Origin: an uncultured Alistipes sp.
Lineage (GTDB): Bacteria > Bacteroidota > Bacteroidia > Bacteroidales > Rikenellaceae
Assembly (NCBI GenBank): GCA_947174295.1
Contig: CAMWIG010000080.1
Span: 1-8,813 of the forward strand
DNA length: 8,813 bases
Reading direction: 5' to 3'
Shown here piece after piece: positions 1 to 6,278 of the stretch. Position 1 is the first letter of the stretch, and every line of letters starts with the position of its first letter. A program made the translations under genes and the position numbers. The notes under the pieces are model-generated. The model did no database searches. It was given only the letters and a program-made list of their open reading frames with translations, and was not told the DNA's origin.

Positions 1-608
1 GCATTCAACGACGCTTCGAGCATGTTCGTCGTCGTCAGGCCGAAATCCAGATCGATTCCGTCGACACCGATGAACAGCTTGCTGCAATTGAAGTTGGAGA
101 GCATCTGCTCCGCAAACGGCCCGACGACCGACACGGAGCTGCTTCTCGTGATTCCGCCCAGCTGAATCACGTCGATGGCAGGCTCCTGCGAGAGCGTCTG
201 CACGACAGGAACCGAAGCCGAGATGACAGTCAGCCGCCCCGCCGGCTTGATTTCGTGAGCGAGGAAGAGCATGGTAGTGCCCGAGGCTATGATAATCGAG
301 TCGTCGGGCGCTATGAGCGACGCAGCCGCAGCACCGATACGCTGCTTCTCGGGGACATTCTTCTTCTCCTTTTCGTTTACGTGCCGGTCGCCTATATACG
401 GGCTGATGAGAATCGCGCTGCCGTGAGTGCGATACAATTTCTTCTGCTGTTCGAGATAGGACAAATCCTTTCGAATGGTAACTTCCGAAACCTTGAACAT
501 CTCCGCGAGTTGCATCACGGAGACCGAACCGTTCTGCTGCAAAAGCGCAAGAATCCGCGAGTGTCGCTCGGAAAGGCTCAAAAGAGGGTTTTCGCTGGTT
601 TTATTCAT
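1..608 (-). CDS. glpR: DeoR-family transcriptional repressor, GlpR-like (C-terminus cut by window edge)
   Basis: I translated this frame by hand from the minus strand; 202 residues are visible and the frame stays open to the left edge, so perhaps 50 C-terminal residues are missing compared with the usual ~250. Residues ~11-65 form the DeoR winged helix-turn-helix (LSERHSRILALL, then VSVMQLAEMFKVSEVTIRKD with the typical recognition helix). Residues from ~88 are the DeoR sensor domain, related to sugar-phosphate isomerases: IIIASGTTMLFLA, the glycine-rich QLGGITR, VVGPFAE and KLFIGVDGID. DeoR proteins bind phosphorylated sugars or polyols and release DNA. The divergent glpD-glpT pair makes G3P the likely ligand, hence the GlpR name, which is inferred from context. 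An in-frame ATG also exists at 629 (MRITPFIMNK...); I chose 608 because conserved sequence starts soon after it. No Shine-Dalgarno sequence is visible. Confidence 0.9.
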   Translation of the reverse strand, partial: MNKTSENPLLSLSERHSRILALLQQNGSVSVMQLAEMFKVSEVTIRKDLSYLEQQKKLYRTHGSAILISPYIGDRHVNEKEKKNVPEKQRIGAAAASLIAPDDSIIIASGTTMLFLAHEIKPAGRLTVISASVPVVQTLSQEPAIDVIQLGGITRSSSVSVVGPFAEQMLSNFNCSKLFIGVDGIDLDFGLTTTNMLEASLN

Positions 609-682
609 AATAAATGGCGTTATTCGCATGACAAGATACGAAAAATATTCGAATACGCACTCCCGGCGCCGCAATTAAATAT

Positions 683-797
683 TTCCAAACAAAACGCACG
701 AAGCCCGCAATGTTGCGAAATAAAATAAATTTTATTTTGAAATATAAATAAATGGTTTTACTTTTGTTGCGAAACAAAACATATTATTTCGAAACAA
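683..797 (+). promoter_or_regulatory. Four direct CGAAA-type repeats, candidate GlpR operators
   Basis: The divergent glpR/glpD intergenic region contains four same-orientation copies of T(G/T)CGAAACAAAAC. They begin at 683 (TTCCAAACAAAAC, 11 of 13 matching the 768 copy), 714 (TGCGAAATAAAA), 768 (TGCGAAACAAAAC) and 788 (TTCGAAACAA, running to the glpD start codon). The 714 and 768 copies extend leftward to 14/15 identity (711-725 and 765-779). Start-to-start distances are 31, 54 and 20 nt, close to 3, 5 and 2 helical turns, so the copies may lie on one DNA face. Several DeoR-family regulators are known to bind CGAAA/TTTCG-type direct repeats. The copy at 768 covers the predicted transcription start. 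A separate AT palindrome (AAAATAAA-T-TTTATTTT, about 722-738) overlaps the -33 box, and TATTCGAATA (646-655) lies just upstream of glpR. Binding by GlpR is inferred. Confidence 0.6.
736..766 (+). promoter_or_regulatory. glpD promoter (Bacteroidota -33/-7 type)
   Basis: A perfect -33 TTTG (736-739) and a perfect -7 TAnnTTTG (TACTTTTG, 759-766) are separated by 19 nt, the spacing of the Bacteroidota housekeeping sigma factor. Transcription should start near 772-775, leaving a leader of about 24 nt before the glpD ATG at 797. The in-frame ATG at 752 lies upstream of the -7 box, so it cannot be on this transcript. Confidence 0.75.
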
Positions 798-2377
798 TGA
801 ATAGATTCGAGCAATTGAACAAGCTCTCCGATCGCGACAAAGTGTGGGACATGGCAATCGTCGGAGGCGGAGCGACCGGGCTCGGCGTAGCAGTCGACGC
901 CGCGTCACGCGGGTTGAGCGTGGTTTGTCTGGAAAAGAACGATTTCGCCAAATGCACGTCGAGCCGTTCGACCAAACTCGTACACGGCGGCGTGCGCTAC
1001 CTGAAAAACGGCGACGTGCTGCTGGTGCTCGAAGCTCTGCGCGAACGCGGATACATGAAAGCCAACGCTCCCCATCTGGTCAAGGACCAGGCATTCGTCG
1101 TGTCGAATTACAGCCATTGGGACAACTTCGTCTACATGTGCGGCCTGACGCTCTACGACCTTCTTTCGTTCGGTTTCGGATACGGCCGGTCGAGGTTCGT
1201 TTCGGCTCGCAAGGTCGCCGAATATCTCCCGACATCGGTCAAGCGCGGACTCAGAGGCGGCGTAGTCTACCACGACGGACAGTTCGACGACTCGCGCATG
1301 GCGATAAATCTCGCGCAGACCTGCATCGAACAAGGCGGCACGGTCCTGAACCACGCTCCTGTCACGGGCATCCTCCACGACGCCTCGGGACGTGTGGCCG
1401 GAGTGAAGTGCCGCGATGCGATGTCGGGCGAAGAGTTCGAAATCAAGGCCCGCAGCGTCGTGAACGCCGCCGGATGCTTCGTCGACGACATAATGCACAT
1501 GGACAGCCCCGCGCACCGCACGATGGTCACTCCGAGCCAGGGCGTACACATCGTCCTCGACCGAAAGTTCCTGCAAAGCGACTACGCGGTCATGATACCC
1601 AAAACCTCCGACGGACGCGTGCTCTTCGCCGTACCGTGGCACGACCGGGTGGTGGTCGGCACGACCGACATCGTATGCCCCAAGGCCGAGGAGGAGCCGC
1701 GGCCGCTGCGCGAGGAGATAGACTTCATCCTCGGCACGGCGAGCCTCTACATGGACCCGGCCCCGACCTGCGGCGACATACTCTCCGTCTTCGCCGGCCA
1801 GCGCCCGCTCGCTGCGCCCAAGAAAGAGGGCCGGAGCACCAAGGAGATTTCGCGCAGCCACAAAATCATCGTCTCCGACAACGGTCTGGTGACCATCACC
1901 GGCGGCAAGTGGACATCCTACCGTCTGATGGCCGAGCACACGGTCGACAAAGCCATCGAGACGGCTGCGCTGCCACGCTGCAAGTGCACGACACGACACC
2001 TGCGCCTGCACGGCTACCGCCCGAATCCCGACCTGCGCGACCACATGTACGTCTACGGCACCGACGAAGAACGCATCCGCGCAATGATTGCCGCCGACGC
2101 GTCGCTGGGCGAGCGGCTCTCCGAGAAGTTCGGATACACGGCGGCCGAGGTCGTCTGGGCCGTTCGCGAAGAGATGGCCCTCACGTTGGAGGACGTGCTG
2201 GCCCGCCGCGTGCGAATGCTCTTCGTCGACGCCCGCGAAGCGATAGCCGTCGCACGCAAAACGGCTTCGATTATGGCACGCGAGCTGGAAAAAGACGAGG
2301 CTTGGATAGACGAACAGGTCGAAAGTTTCACGGCTACGGCAAAAAATTATATCTTTGTAGATACGGCGGCCCGATAA
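797..2377 (+). CDS. glpD: FAD-dependent glycerol-3-phosphate dehydrogenase (GlpD/GlpA family)
   Basis: The enzyme oxidises sn-glycerol 3-phosphate to dihydroxyacetone phosphate with FAD and normally passes electrons to membrane quinones. Counting 526 residues from the ATG at 797, the dinucleotide-binding motif GGGATG is at 23-28, with the acidic end of the Rossmann beta-strand at VVCLEKNDF. The family signature TSSRSTKLVHGGVRYL is at 54-69. The substrate-site blocks are SQGVHIVLDR (His251), FAGQRPLAAP (Arg336) and TGGKWTSYRLMAEH (Lys371). Residues ~400-515 form the helical C-terminal DAO_C domain. There is no C-terminal cysteine-rich iron-sulfur domain and no glpB or glpC next to it, so it resembles the single-subunit GlpD or mitochondrial type rather than enterobacterial GlpA of the anaerobic GlpABC complex. 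Automatic annotation may still call it glpA. A longer reading from 752 adds 15 residues but is excluded by the promoter position. Confidence 0.95.
   Translation: MNRFEQLNKLSDRDKVWDMAIVGGGATGLGVAVDAASRGLSVVCLEKNDFAKCTSSRSTKLVHGGVRYLKNGDVLLVLEALRERGYMKANAPHLVKDQAFVVSNYSHWDNFVYMCGLTLYDLLSFGFGYGRSRFVSARKVAEYLPTSVKRGLRGGVVYHDGQFDDSRMAINLAQTCIEQGGTVLNHAPVTGILHDASGRVAGVKCRDAMSGEEFEIKARSVVNAAGCFVDDIMHMDSPAHRTMVTPSQGVHIVLDRKFLQSDYAVMIPKTSDGRVLFAVPWHDRVVVGTTDIVCPKAEEEPRPLREEIDFILGTASLYMDPAPTCGDILSVFAGQRPLAAPKKEGRSTKEISRSHKIIVSDNGLVTITGGKWTSYRLMAEHTVDKAIETAALPRCKCTTRHLRLHGYRPNPDLRDHMYVYGTDEERIRAMIAADASLGERLSEKFGYTAAEVVWAVREEMALTLEDVLARRVRMLFVDAREAIAVARKTASIMARELEKDEAWIDEQVESFTATAKNYIFVDTAAR
2326..2357 (+). 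promoter_or_regulatory. Possible internal promoter for glpT inside the end of glpD
   Basis: A perfect -7 element TATCTTTG (2350-2357) lies within the last glpD codons. A near-consensus -33 element TTTC (2326-2329) is 20 nt upstream. The predicted start near 2364 would give glpT its own transcript with a leader of about 40 nt, uncoupled from the operator-controlled promoter upstream of glpD. The A/T-rich run before it (2341-2353) stands out in otherwise GC-rich coding sequence. Chance occurrence remains possible. Confidence 0.4.
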
Positions 2378-2402
2378 TCCGCCGCGCAAACCTCGAAACA
2401 TT

Positions 2403-3740
2403 ATGTGGAAACTACTGCACCCCCCTGCTCACAAAACGCCGATTGCCGCCGACCGCGTGGACGACACCTATAAACGCCTGCGCATGCAGGTATTCATCGG
2501 AATATTCGTCGGATACGCCGGCTACTACCTCGTGCGCAAGAACTTCACGCTGGCGATGCCCTACCTCGTCGAACTCGGATTCGACAAAGGCGACCTCGGC
2601 ATAGCTCTCTCGGCAAACGCCATAGCCTACGGACTCTCCAAATTCCTCATGGGCGGAGTCTCCGACCGCAGCAACGCCCGCGTCTTCCTGCCGCTGGGAC
2701 TCGTTCTCTCGGCCGGTGCCACGCTGCTGCTGGGCACCTCGGCCGGCATATCGTCCATCGCCGCGATGTTCGTCGCACAGTTCCTCATCGGCTGGTTCCA
2801 GGGCATGGGCTGGCCGCCGTGCGGCCGCGTGATGACTCACTGGTTCTCGCAGAACGAGCGCGGCACCAAAATGTCGGTCTGGAATGTCGCCCACAACGTC
2901 GGCGGCGGGCTCATCGGCCCGATGGCCGCCTACGGTCTGCTGTGGTTCGGCACGTGGCAGGCCGGCACGTTCTGGTTTCCGGCCATAACAGCCATAGTCG
3001 TGGCCGCAATCTCCTATATGCTCGTCCGCGACACTCCGCAGTCGGAGGGCCTGCCTCCGATAGAGAAGTACCGGGGCGACTACCCGAAGAATTACAGCCA
3101 GCAGTCGGAGCAGGAGCTCACCACACGCGAGATATTCTTCCGACACGTGCTCAACAACCGCATTCTGTGGTACATAGCCTTCGCCAACGCATTCGTCTAT
3201 CTGGTTCGCTACGGCGTTCTGGACTGGGCGCCCACCTACCTTAAAGACATCAAGGGCTACGACATCAAGGACGTGGGCTGGGCGTACTCGGCCTACGAGT
3301 GGGCCGCCATTCCGGGTACGGTCATCTGCGGATGGCTCTCCGACCGCGTGTTCAAGGGGCGCCGCGCCGTCACGACGATGATATACATGGCCTTGGTCGC
3401 CGTCTTCGTGGTCATCTACTGGCGCAACATGGAGAGCGTGCTGCTCGACAACATCTCGCTCATAGCCATCGGATTCCTCATCTACGGCCCCGTAATGCTC
3501 ATCGGCGTGCAGGCGCTCGACCTCGCCCCGAAAAAGGCCGCAGGCACGGCGGCAGGACTGACCGGATTCTTCGGCTACTTCTTCGGCACGGCCATTCTGG
3601 CCAACATCGCCATGGGCGCCGTCGTAGAGCACTTCGGCTGGGACTGGGGCTTCGTGATGCTGCTCGCTGCATGCGCCCTCGCATTCCTGTTCATCGGCTG
3701 CACCTGCAAGGAGGAGAAGAACATCCTCGGACAGCGATAA
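2403..3740 (+). CDS. glpT: Glycerol-3-phosphate:phosphate antiporter (MFS, organophosphate antiporter family)
   Basis: This is a 12-helix inner-membrane transporter that imports G3P in exchange for inorganic phosphate. The 445-residue length is typical. Similarity to enterobacterial GlpT is strong along the whole chain: FVGYAGYYLVRKNFTLAMPYL (28-55 region), GGVSDRSNARVFLP (84-97), WFQGMGWPPCGR (131-142), SVWNVAHNVGGG (158-169), DTPQSEGLPPIEKY (210-223), YLVRYGVLDWAPTYLK (266-281), AIPGTVICGWLSDRVF and LAPKKAAGTAAGLTGFFGY. Arg45 and Arg269, the phosphate-binding pair of E. coli GlpT, occur at the same numbers, and the helix-5 histidine is present (His164). It follows glpD by 25 nt on the same strand with no terminator between, so the two form an operon. 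UhpT-type hexose-phosphate transport is the alternative within the family, but residue matches and the neighbouring glpD favour GlpT. No Shine-Dalgarno sequence precedes the ATG. Confidence 0.95.
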   Translation: MWKLLHPPAHKTPIAADRVDDTYKRLRMQVFIGIFVGYAGYYLVRKNFTLAMPYLVELGFDKGDLGIALSANAIAYGLSKFLMGGVSDRSNARVFLPLGLVLSAGATLLLGTSAGISSIAAMFVAQFLIGWFQGMGWPPCGRVMTHWFSQNERGTKMSVWNVAHNVGGGLIGPMAAYGLLWFGTWQAGTFWFPAITAIVVAAISYMLVRDTPQSEGLPPIEKYRGDYPKNYSQQSEQELTTREIFFRHVLNNRILWYIAFANAFVYLVRYGVLDWAPTYLKDIKGYDIKDVGWAYSAYEWAAIPGTVICGWLSDRVFKGRRAVTTMIYMALVAVFVVIYWRNMESVLLDNISLIAIGFLIYGPVMLIGVQALDLAPKKAAGTAAGLTGFFGYFFGTAILANIAMGAVVEHFGWDWGFVMLLAACALAFLFIGCTCKEEKNILGQR

Positions 3741-3806
3741 CGCCCGACACGCGGCTGTTCGAGACCTTCCGCGCCACGCCATCGCAGCCATATACGGATA
3801 CGACTG

Positions 3807-3844
3807 AACGCTCCGACGCGCAATAAAATGCGCGTCGGAGCGTT
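3807..3844 (+). terminator. Strong hairpin after the glp operon, abutting the next gene
   Basis: A perfect 15-bp inverted repeat, AACGCTCCGACGCGC (3807-3821) and its complement (3830-3844), encloses an AATAAAAT loop; one further A-T pair can form. It starts 66 nt after the glpT stop and is the natural terminator for the glpD-glpT transcript. There is no T-run after it. The downstream gene's first possible ATG (3850) is only 5 nt beyond the stem, so the structure could instead, or also, act in that gene's 5' leader. Confidence 0.7.
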
Positions 3845-3870
3845 AGTTCATGGCAAACGAATCACGAATC

Positions 3871-5313
3871 ATGCTACGAACACTGCTATGCACCCTGCTC
3901 TGCGGCCTCGCAACGCTCCCGGCCGCAGCACAATCCCTGCCCCAACCCGGCGACTCGCTCTACAAGGCAATGAAGGAGCGCGTCTTCATAATCGAGGGAA
4001 GCACCCCTGCGACCTATGACTACCGCTTCTCCAAATCCGACGCCGCAAGCATCATCGACCGCCTGCCGCACGTACACGAGCATCCGTCGATAGACGCCGC
4101 CCTGACCGACCGCGTCCGCGACTCGCTGCGGGCCGTCATGCTCGGACGCATAGCCTCATTTCCGAGCGACACGCTGCTGACGTGCGACATATTCCGCGTC
4201 CTGCGCCCCCATTTCGATTTTCTGTACGACATCGACCCTCACTACCGCATCTCGATACGCTGTTCTTCGCCGCTTCCGGCGCGCAAGTCCGTGCGCAAGT
4301 CGCGACACCTGCCGTTCACCTGCATGAACATCGGCGACACACTGCTGGTCGACACCTCGCTCGACGGGCGGTTCCGCACGGGCGACCGCATTCTGGCAAT
4401 CGACGACATCACGGCCGACAGCATGCTGCTCTACTGCTATCCCGACCGTTACTGCTACACTTCGGCCCTGCTTCGCCACTGCCGCTACGCCAGCCAACGC
4501 AACCGTTTCCGCGTTCTGCTGCAACGCGACGGCCGGACCGTCGAGGTCGAAACCGGCGGGCTCCCGCTGCGGACAAACTCCGTGCGGCTCGCACAGGCCG
4601 TCGAGACCGACCGCTCGATACGCATTTTCGAGGATGCCGGCTGCGGATACATATCCGTCCCGCGGTTCTATGCCGTCAACTCGCGGCTCGTCCGCATCGT
4701 GCACAAGGCAGTGCGCGATTTCCATTCGCAAGGCCTGAGCAACGTCATAATCGACATGCGCCGCAACCCCGGCGGCAACGGCGGCGACCTCGACCGCTTC
4801 ATCTCGATATTCACCGACCGCGACACAGTCGCAGTCTCGCACGGCGAACGCGTGCGGGTGTCGCGCCGCACGTTGAACGACTACGCATTCCTGACCGAAG
4901 AGATGCTCGGGCAGAACGCAGAACTGCCGCAGGGCGAGTTCGTCGCCGGGTTCCCGACCGACCCCTCGATGTACGTCGGCGGCATGAAATACTACGTCAT
5001 GATAGGGCCCGACACGGGTTCCGTAGCGGCACTCGTGGCCAACATCCTGCACTACAACGGCGCCGCGACGCTCGTCGGCGAACCGCTGCGCCGCAACGCC
5101 TTCCGCTTCGGCGAGTGTCTCGACGGGCACACGCTTTGGCCGACATGCCTCTGCGAAATGGCCATATCGACCAACGAATCCGACTGCTGCACCCTCGCCG
5201 AGGACGGCATCCTGCGGCCCGATATCGAAATTCCCTGCATCGCCGCTGAATACATGACCGGCCGCGACGCCCAGCTCGAACGGCTGCTGCGGCTCATACG
5301 CGAAAACCAATAA
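3871..5313 (+). CDS. Exported S41-family (C-terminal processing protease-like) protein, catalytic lysine missing
   Basis: Numbering from the ATG at 3871 (480 residues), residues 1-20 form a signal peptide (MLRTLLCTLLCGLATLPAAA, then Q-S), so the protein should be exported. A PDZ-like segment around 160-235 contains GRFRTGDRILAIDDI. The S41 fold follows: GYISVPRFY, VIIDMRRNPGGNGG (NPGG at 299-302), the nucleophile region PDTGSVAALVANIL (candidate Ser384) and VGEPLRRN, ending in the family's LRPDIEIP strand. In Prc/CtpA-type enzymes a general-base lysine lies 25 residues after the serine; here that position is Asn409. The protein may use another base, have different specificity, or be inactive. 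A start at 3850 adds seven residues, but I prefer 3871 because 3850 is 5 nt from a stable hairpin stem and 3871 gives a compact signal peptide. No role in G3P metabolism is apparent. Confidence 0.75.
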   Translation: MLRTLLCTLLCGLATLPAAAQSLPQPGDSLYKAMKERVFIIEGSTPATYDYRFSKSDAASIIDRLPHVHEHPSIDAALTDRVRDSLRAVMLGRIASFPSDTLLTCDIFRVLRPHFDFLYDIDPHYRISIRCSSPLPARKSVRKSRHLPFTCMNIGDTLLVDTSLDGRFRTGDRILAIDDITADSMLLYCYPDRYCYTSALLRHCRYASQRNRFRVLLQRDGRTVEVETGGLPLRTNSVRLAQAVETDRSIRIFEDAGCGYISVPRFYAVNSRLVRIVHKAVRDFHSQGLSNVIIDMRRNPGGNGGDLDRFISIFTDRDTVAVSHGERVRVSRRTLNDYAFLTEEMLGQNAELPQGEFVAGFPTDPSMYVGGMKYYVMIGPDTGSVAALVANILHYNGAATLVGEPLRRNAFRFGECLDGHTLWPTCLCEMAISTNESDCCTLAEDGILRPDIEIPCIAAEYMTGRDAQLERLLRLIRENQ

Positions 5314-5426
5314 ACAGCCGCGCGGCATTCTGATTCCTGCGAGCTCCGGCCCGCTCCTACATGCCTGCCGCCGCATACTGCCTACTGACGCCGCATGCAC
5401 ACGCCCGGCGGCAGCCCGACATCGAC

Positions 5427-5464
5427 AAAAAATTCCGCTCTGCGAACATTCGCAGAGCGGAATT
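5427..5464 (-). terminator. Intrinsic terminator of the ferritin gene
   Basis: A perfect 16-bp inverted repeat, AATTCCGCTCTGCGAA (5431-5446) and its complement (5449-5464), is separated by two bases, so the real hairpin opens its top pairs into a loop. Read on the minus strand it is followed by a run of six T (5432-5427), a classic rho-independent terminator about 80 nt past the ferritin stop. The plus-strand side has only AATTGTCAT after the stem, so it would stop transcripts of the S41 gene less well, although it may work in both directions. Confidence 0.85.
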
Positions 5465-5544
5465 GTCATAAAGGCCGCATTCCAGACCCGTCACGGCACG
5501 AACCGTACAGGAGCGGCATGCCTATCGGCCCTCGGCGCGGAGAA

Positions 5545-6069
5545 CTACTCCTCCTTGCCGGCCAGCGGCGACGGCACGGCGTAGGTGCGCGCAGCGAGCT
5601 CCTTGTCGACCATGTAGAGACCGAGCTTGCTGTCGTCGACCTGTTCGAGCGACGAGATGATGTCCTGCGCATTCTCCTCCTCCTCGATCTGTTCGTCGAC
5701 GAACCACACGAGTTTGTTCGACGACGCGAAGTCGTGCTCCTCGGCTGCAATCGAGCAGAGGTTGTGGATAAGCGACGTCACTTTCTTCTCGTGCTCCAAC
5801 GTCGCACGGAACATAGCCAGCGGCGACTCCCACTCGGTCGGCACGCCGTCGATAGCCGCAAGCTCCACCTTTCCGCCGCGCGAGAGCACGTAGTTGATGA
5901 ATATCTGCGCATGCGCCTGCTCCTCCTTGAACTGAATGGCAAACCAGTTCGAAATACCCTTGTAACCTTTGTTCGCAGCATCGAGCGACATCGACAGATA
6001 GAGATACGCCGACCAGAACTCGGCGTTAATCTGCTCGTTGAAAGCCTGCTGCATCTTTGCACTCAACAT
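5545..6069 (-). CDS. ftnA: Bacterial non-haem ferritin
   Basis: The protein assembles into a 24-subunit cytoplasmic shell that oxidises Fe(II) and stores it as ferric mineral. The 174 residues have normal ferritin length and a four-helix bundle pattern. The ferroxidase ligands of E. coli FtnA occur at identical positions: Glu17, Glu50, His53, Glu94 and Gln127, with Tyr24. The third-iron-site residues Glu126, Glu129 and Glu130 lie in VDEQIEEEEN. The N-terminus MLSAKMQQAFNEQINAEFWSAYLYL is diagnostic of FtnA rather than bacterioferritin, and there is no haem-site context. It is a single-gene transcript: convergent with the S41 gene, divergent from the membrane-protein gene, with its own terminator. 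I saw no obvious Fur-box-like dyad upstream. Confidence 0.96.
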   Translation of the reverse strand: MLSAKMQQAFNEQINAEFWSAYLYLSMSLDAANKGYKGISNWFAIQFKEEQAHAQIFINYVLSRGGKVELAAIDGVPTEWESPLAMFRATLEHEKKVTSLIHNLCSIAAEEHDFASSNKLVWFVDEQIEEEENAQDIISSLEQVDDSKLGLYMVDKELAARTYAVPSPLAGKEE

Positions 6070-6106
6070 AATATGATCTTTTTAGTTAGACAATCCGTTT
6101 GCATGG

Positions 6107-6114
6107 CAAATATA
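6107..6114 (-). promoter_or_regulatory. Probable ferritin -7 promoter element
   Basis: On the minus strand this reads TATATTTG, a perfect TAnnTTTG. Transcription would start near 6100, about 30 nt before the ferritin ATG at 6069. No TTTG is found at the expected -33 spacing (GTAC there instead), so the call rests on the -7 box and its position. Confidence 0.5.
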
Positions 6115-6216
6115 CGCAATAAATCAATAGCATGTACCCATGTCTCCAATATTGTTATCAGCATCGCACCGCCTTCGGCCGCGAGAGAAATTCCGGCGAA
6201 TCAACATTTTTCGGCC

Positions 6217-6254
6217 TCATATATATGATAATACGACAAAAAGTATTATATTTA
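6217..6254 (+). promoter_or_regulatory. Possible promoter region of the membrane-protein gene, with a 12-bp palindrome
   Basis: TATATTTA (6247-6254) matches 7 of 8 positions of the -7 consensus and would start transcription about 18 nt before the ATG at 6279; no -33 TTTG is seen. At the expected upstream position lies a perfect 12-bp palindrome TCATATATATGA (6217-6228), which could be a regulator site or only AT-rich sequence. Confidence 0.3.
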
Positions 6255-6278
6255 TGGTACTGTTAACAACCCGACATT

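Noticed and set aside
255..728. 157-residue plus-strand frame at the left end
   Set aside because: It lies antisense to the DeoR-family regulator, whose helix-turn-helix and sensor-domain motifs are clear.
905..2401. 498-residue open frame on the minus strand opposite glpD
   Set aside because: It is a shadow of the GC-rich glpD coding strand; the sense strand carries an unmistakable FAD-enzyme sequence and the antisense frame has no motifs.
844..2604. 586-residue plus-strand frame overlapping glpD and glpT
   Set aside because: It is extremely Arg-rich, as expected for an out-of-frame reading of GC-rich genes, and it overlaps two well-supported genes.
2412..3791. 459-residue minus-strand frame opposite glpT
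   Set aside because: It is a shadow frame of glpT without recognisable motifs.
5314..5430. tRNA or small RNA in the S41-ftnA gap
   Set aside because: No cloverleaf arms or T-loop sequence were found; only the ferritin terminator hairpin is supported in this gap.
4156..5469. 437-residue minus-strand frame opposite the S41 gene
   Set aside because: It is antisense to a gene with signal peptide, NPGG and Ser motifs, and its own translation shows no family.
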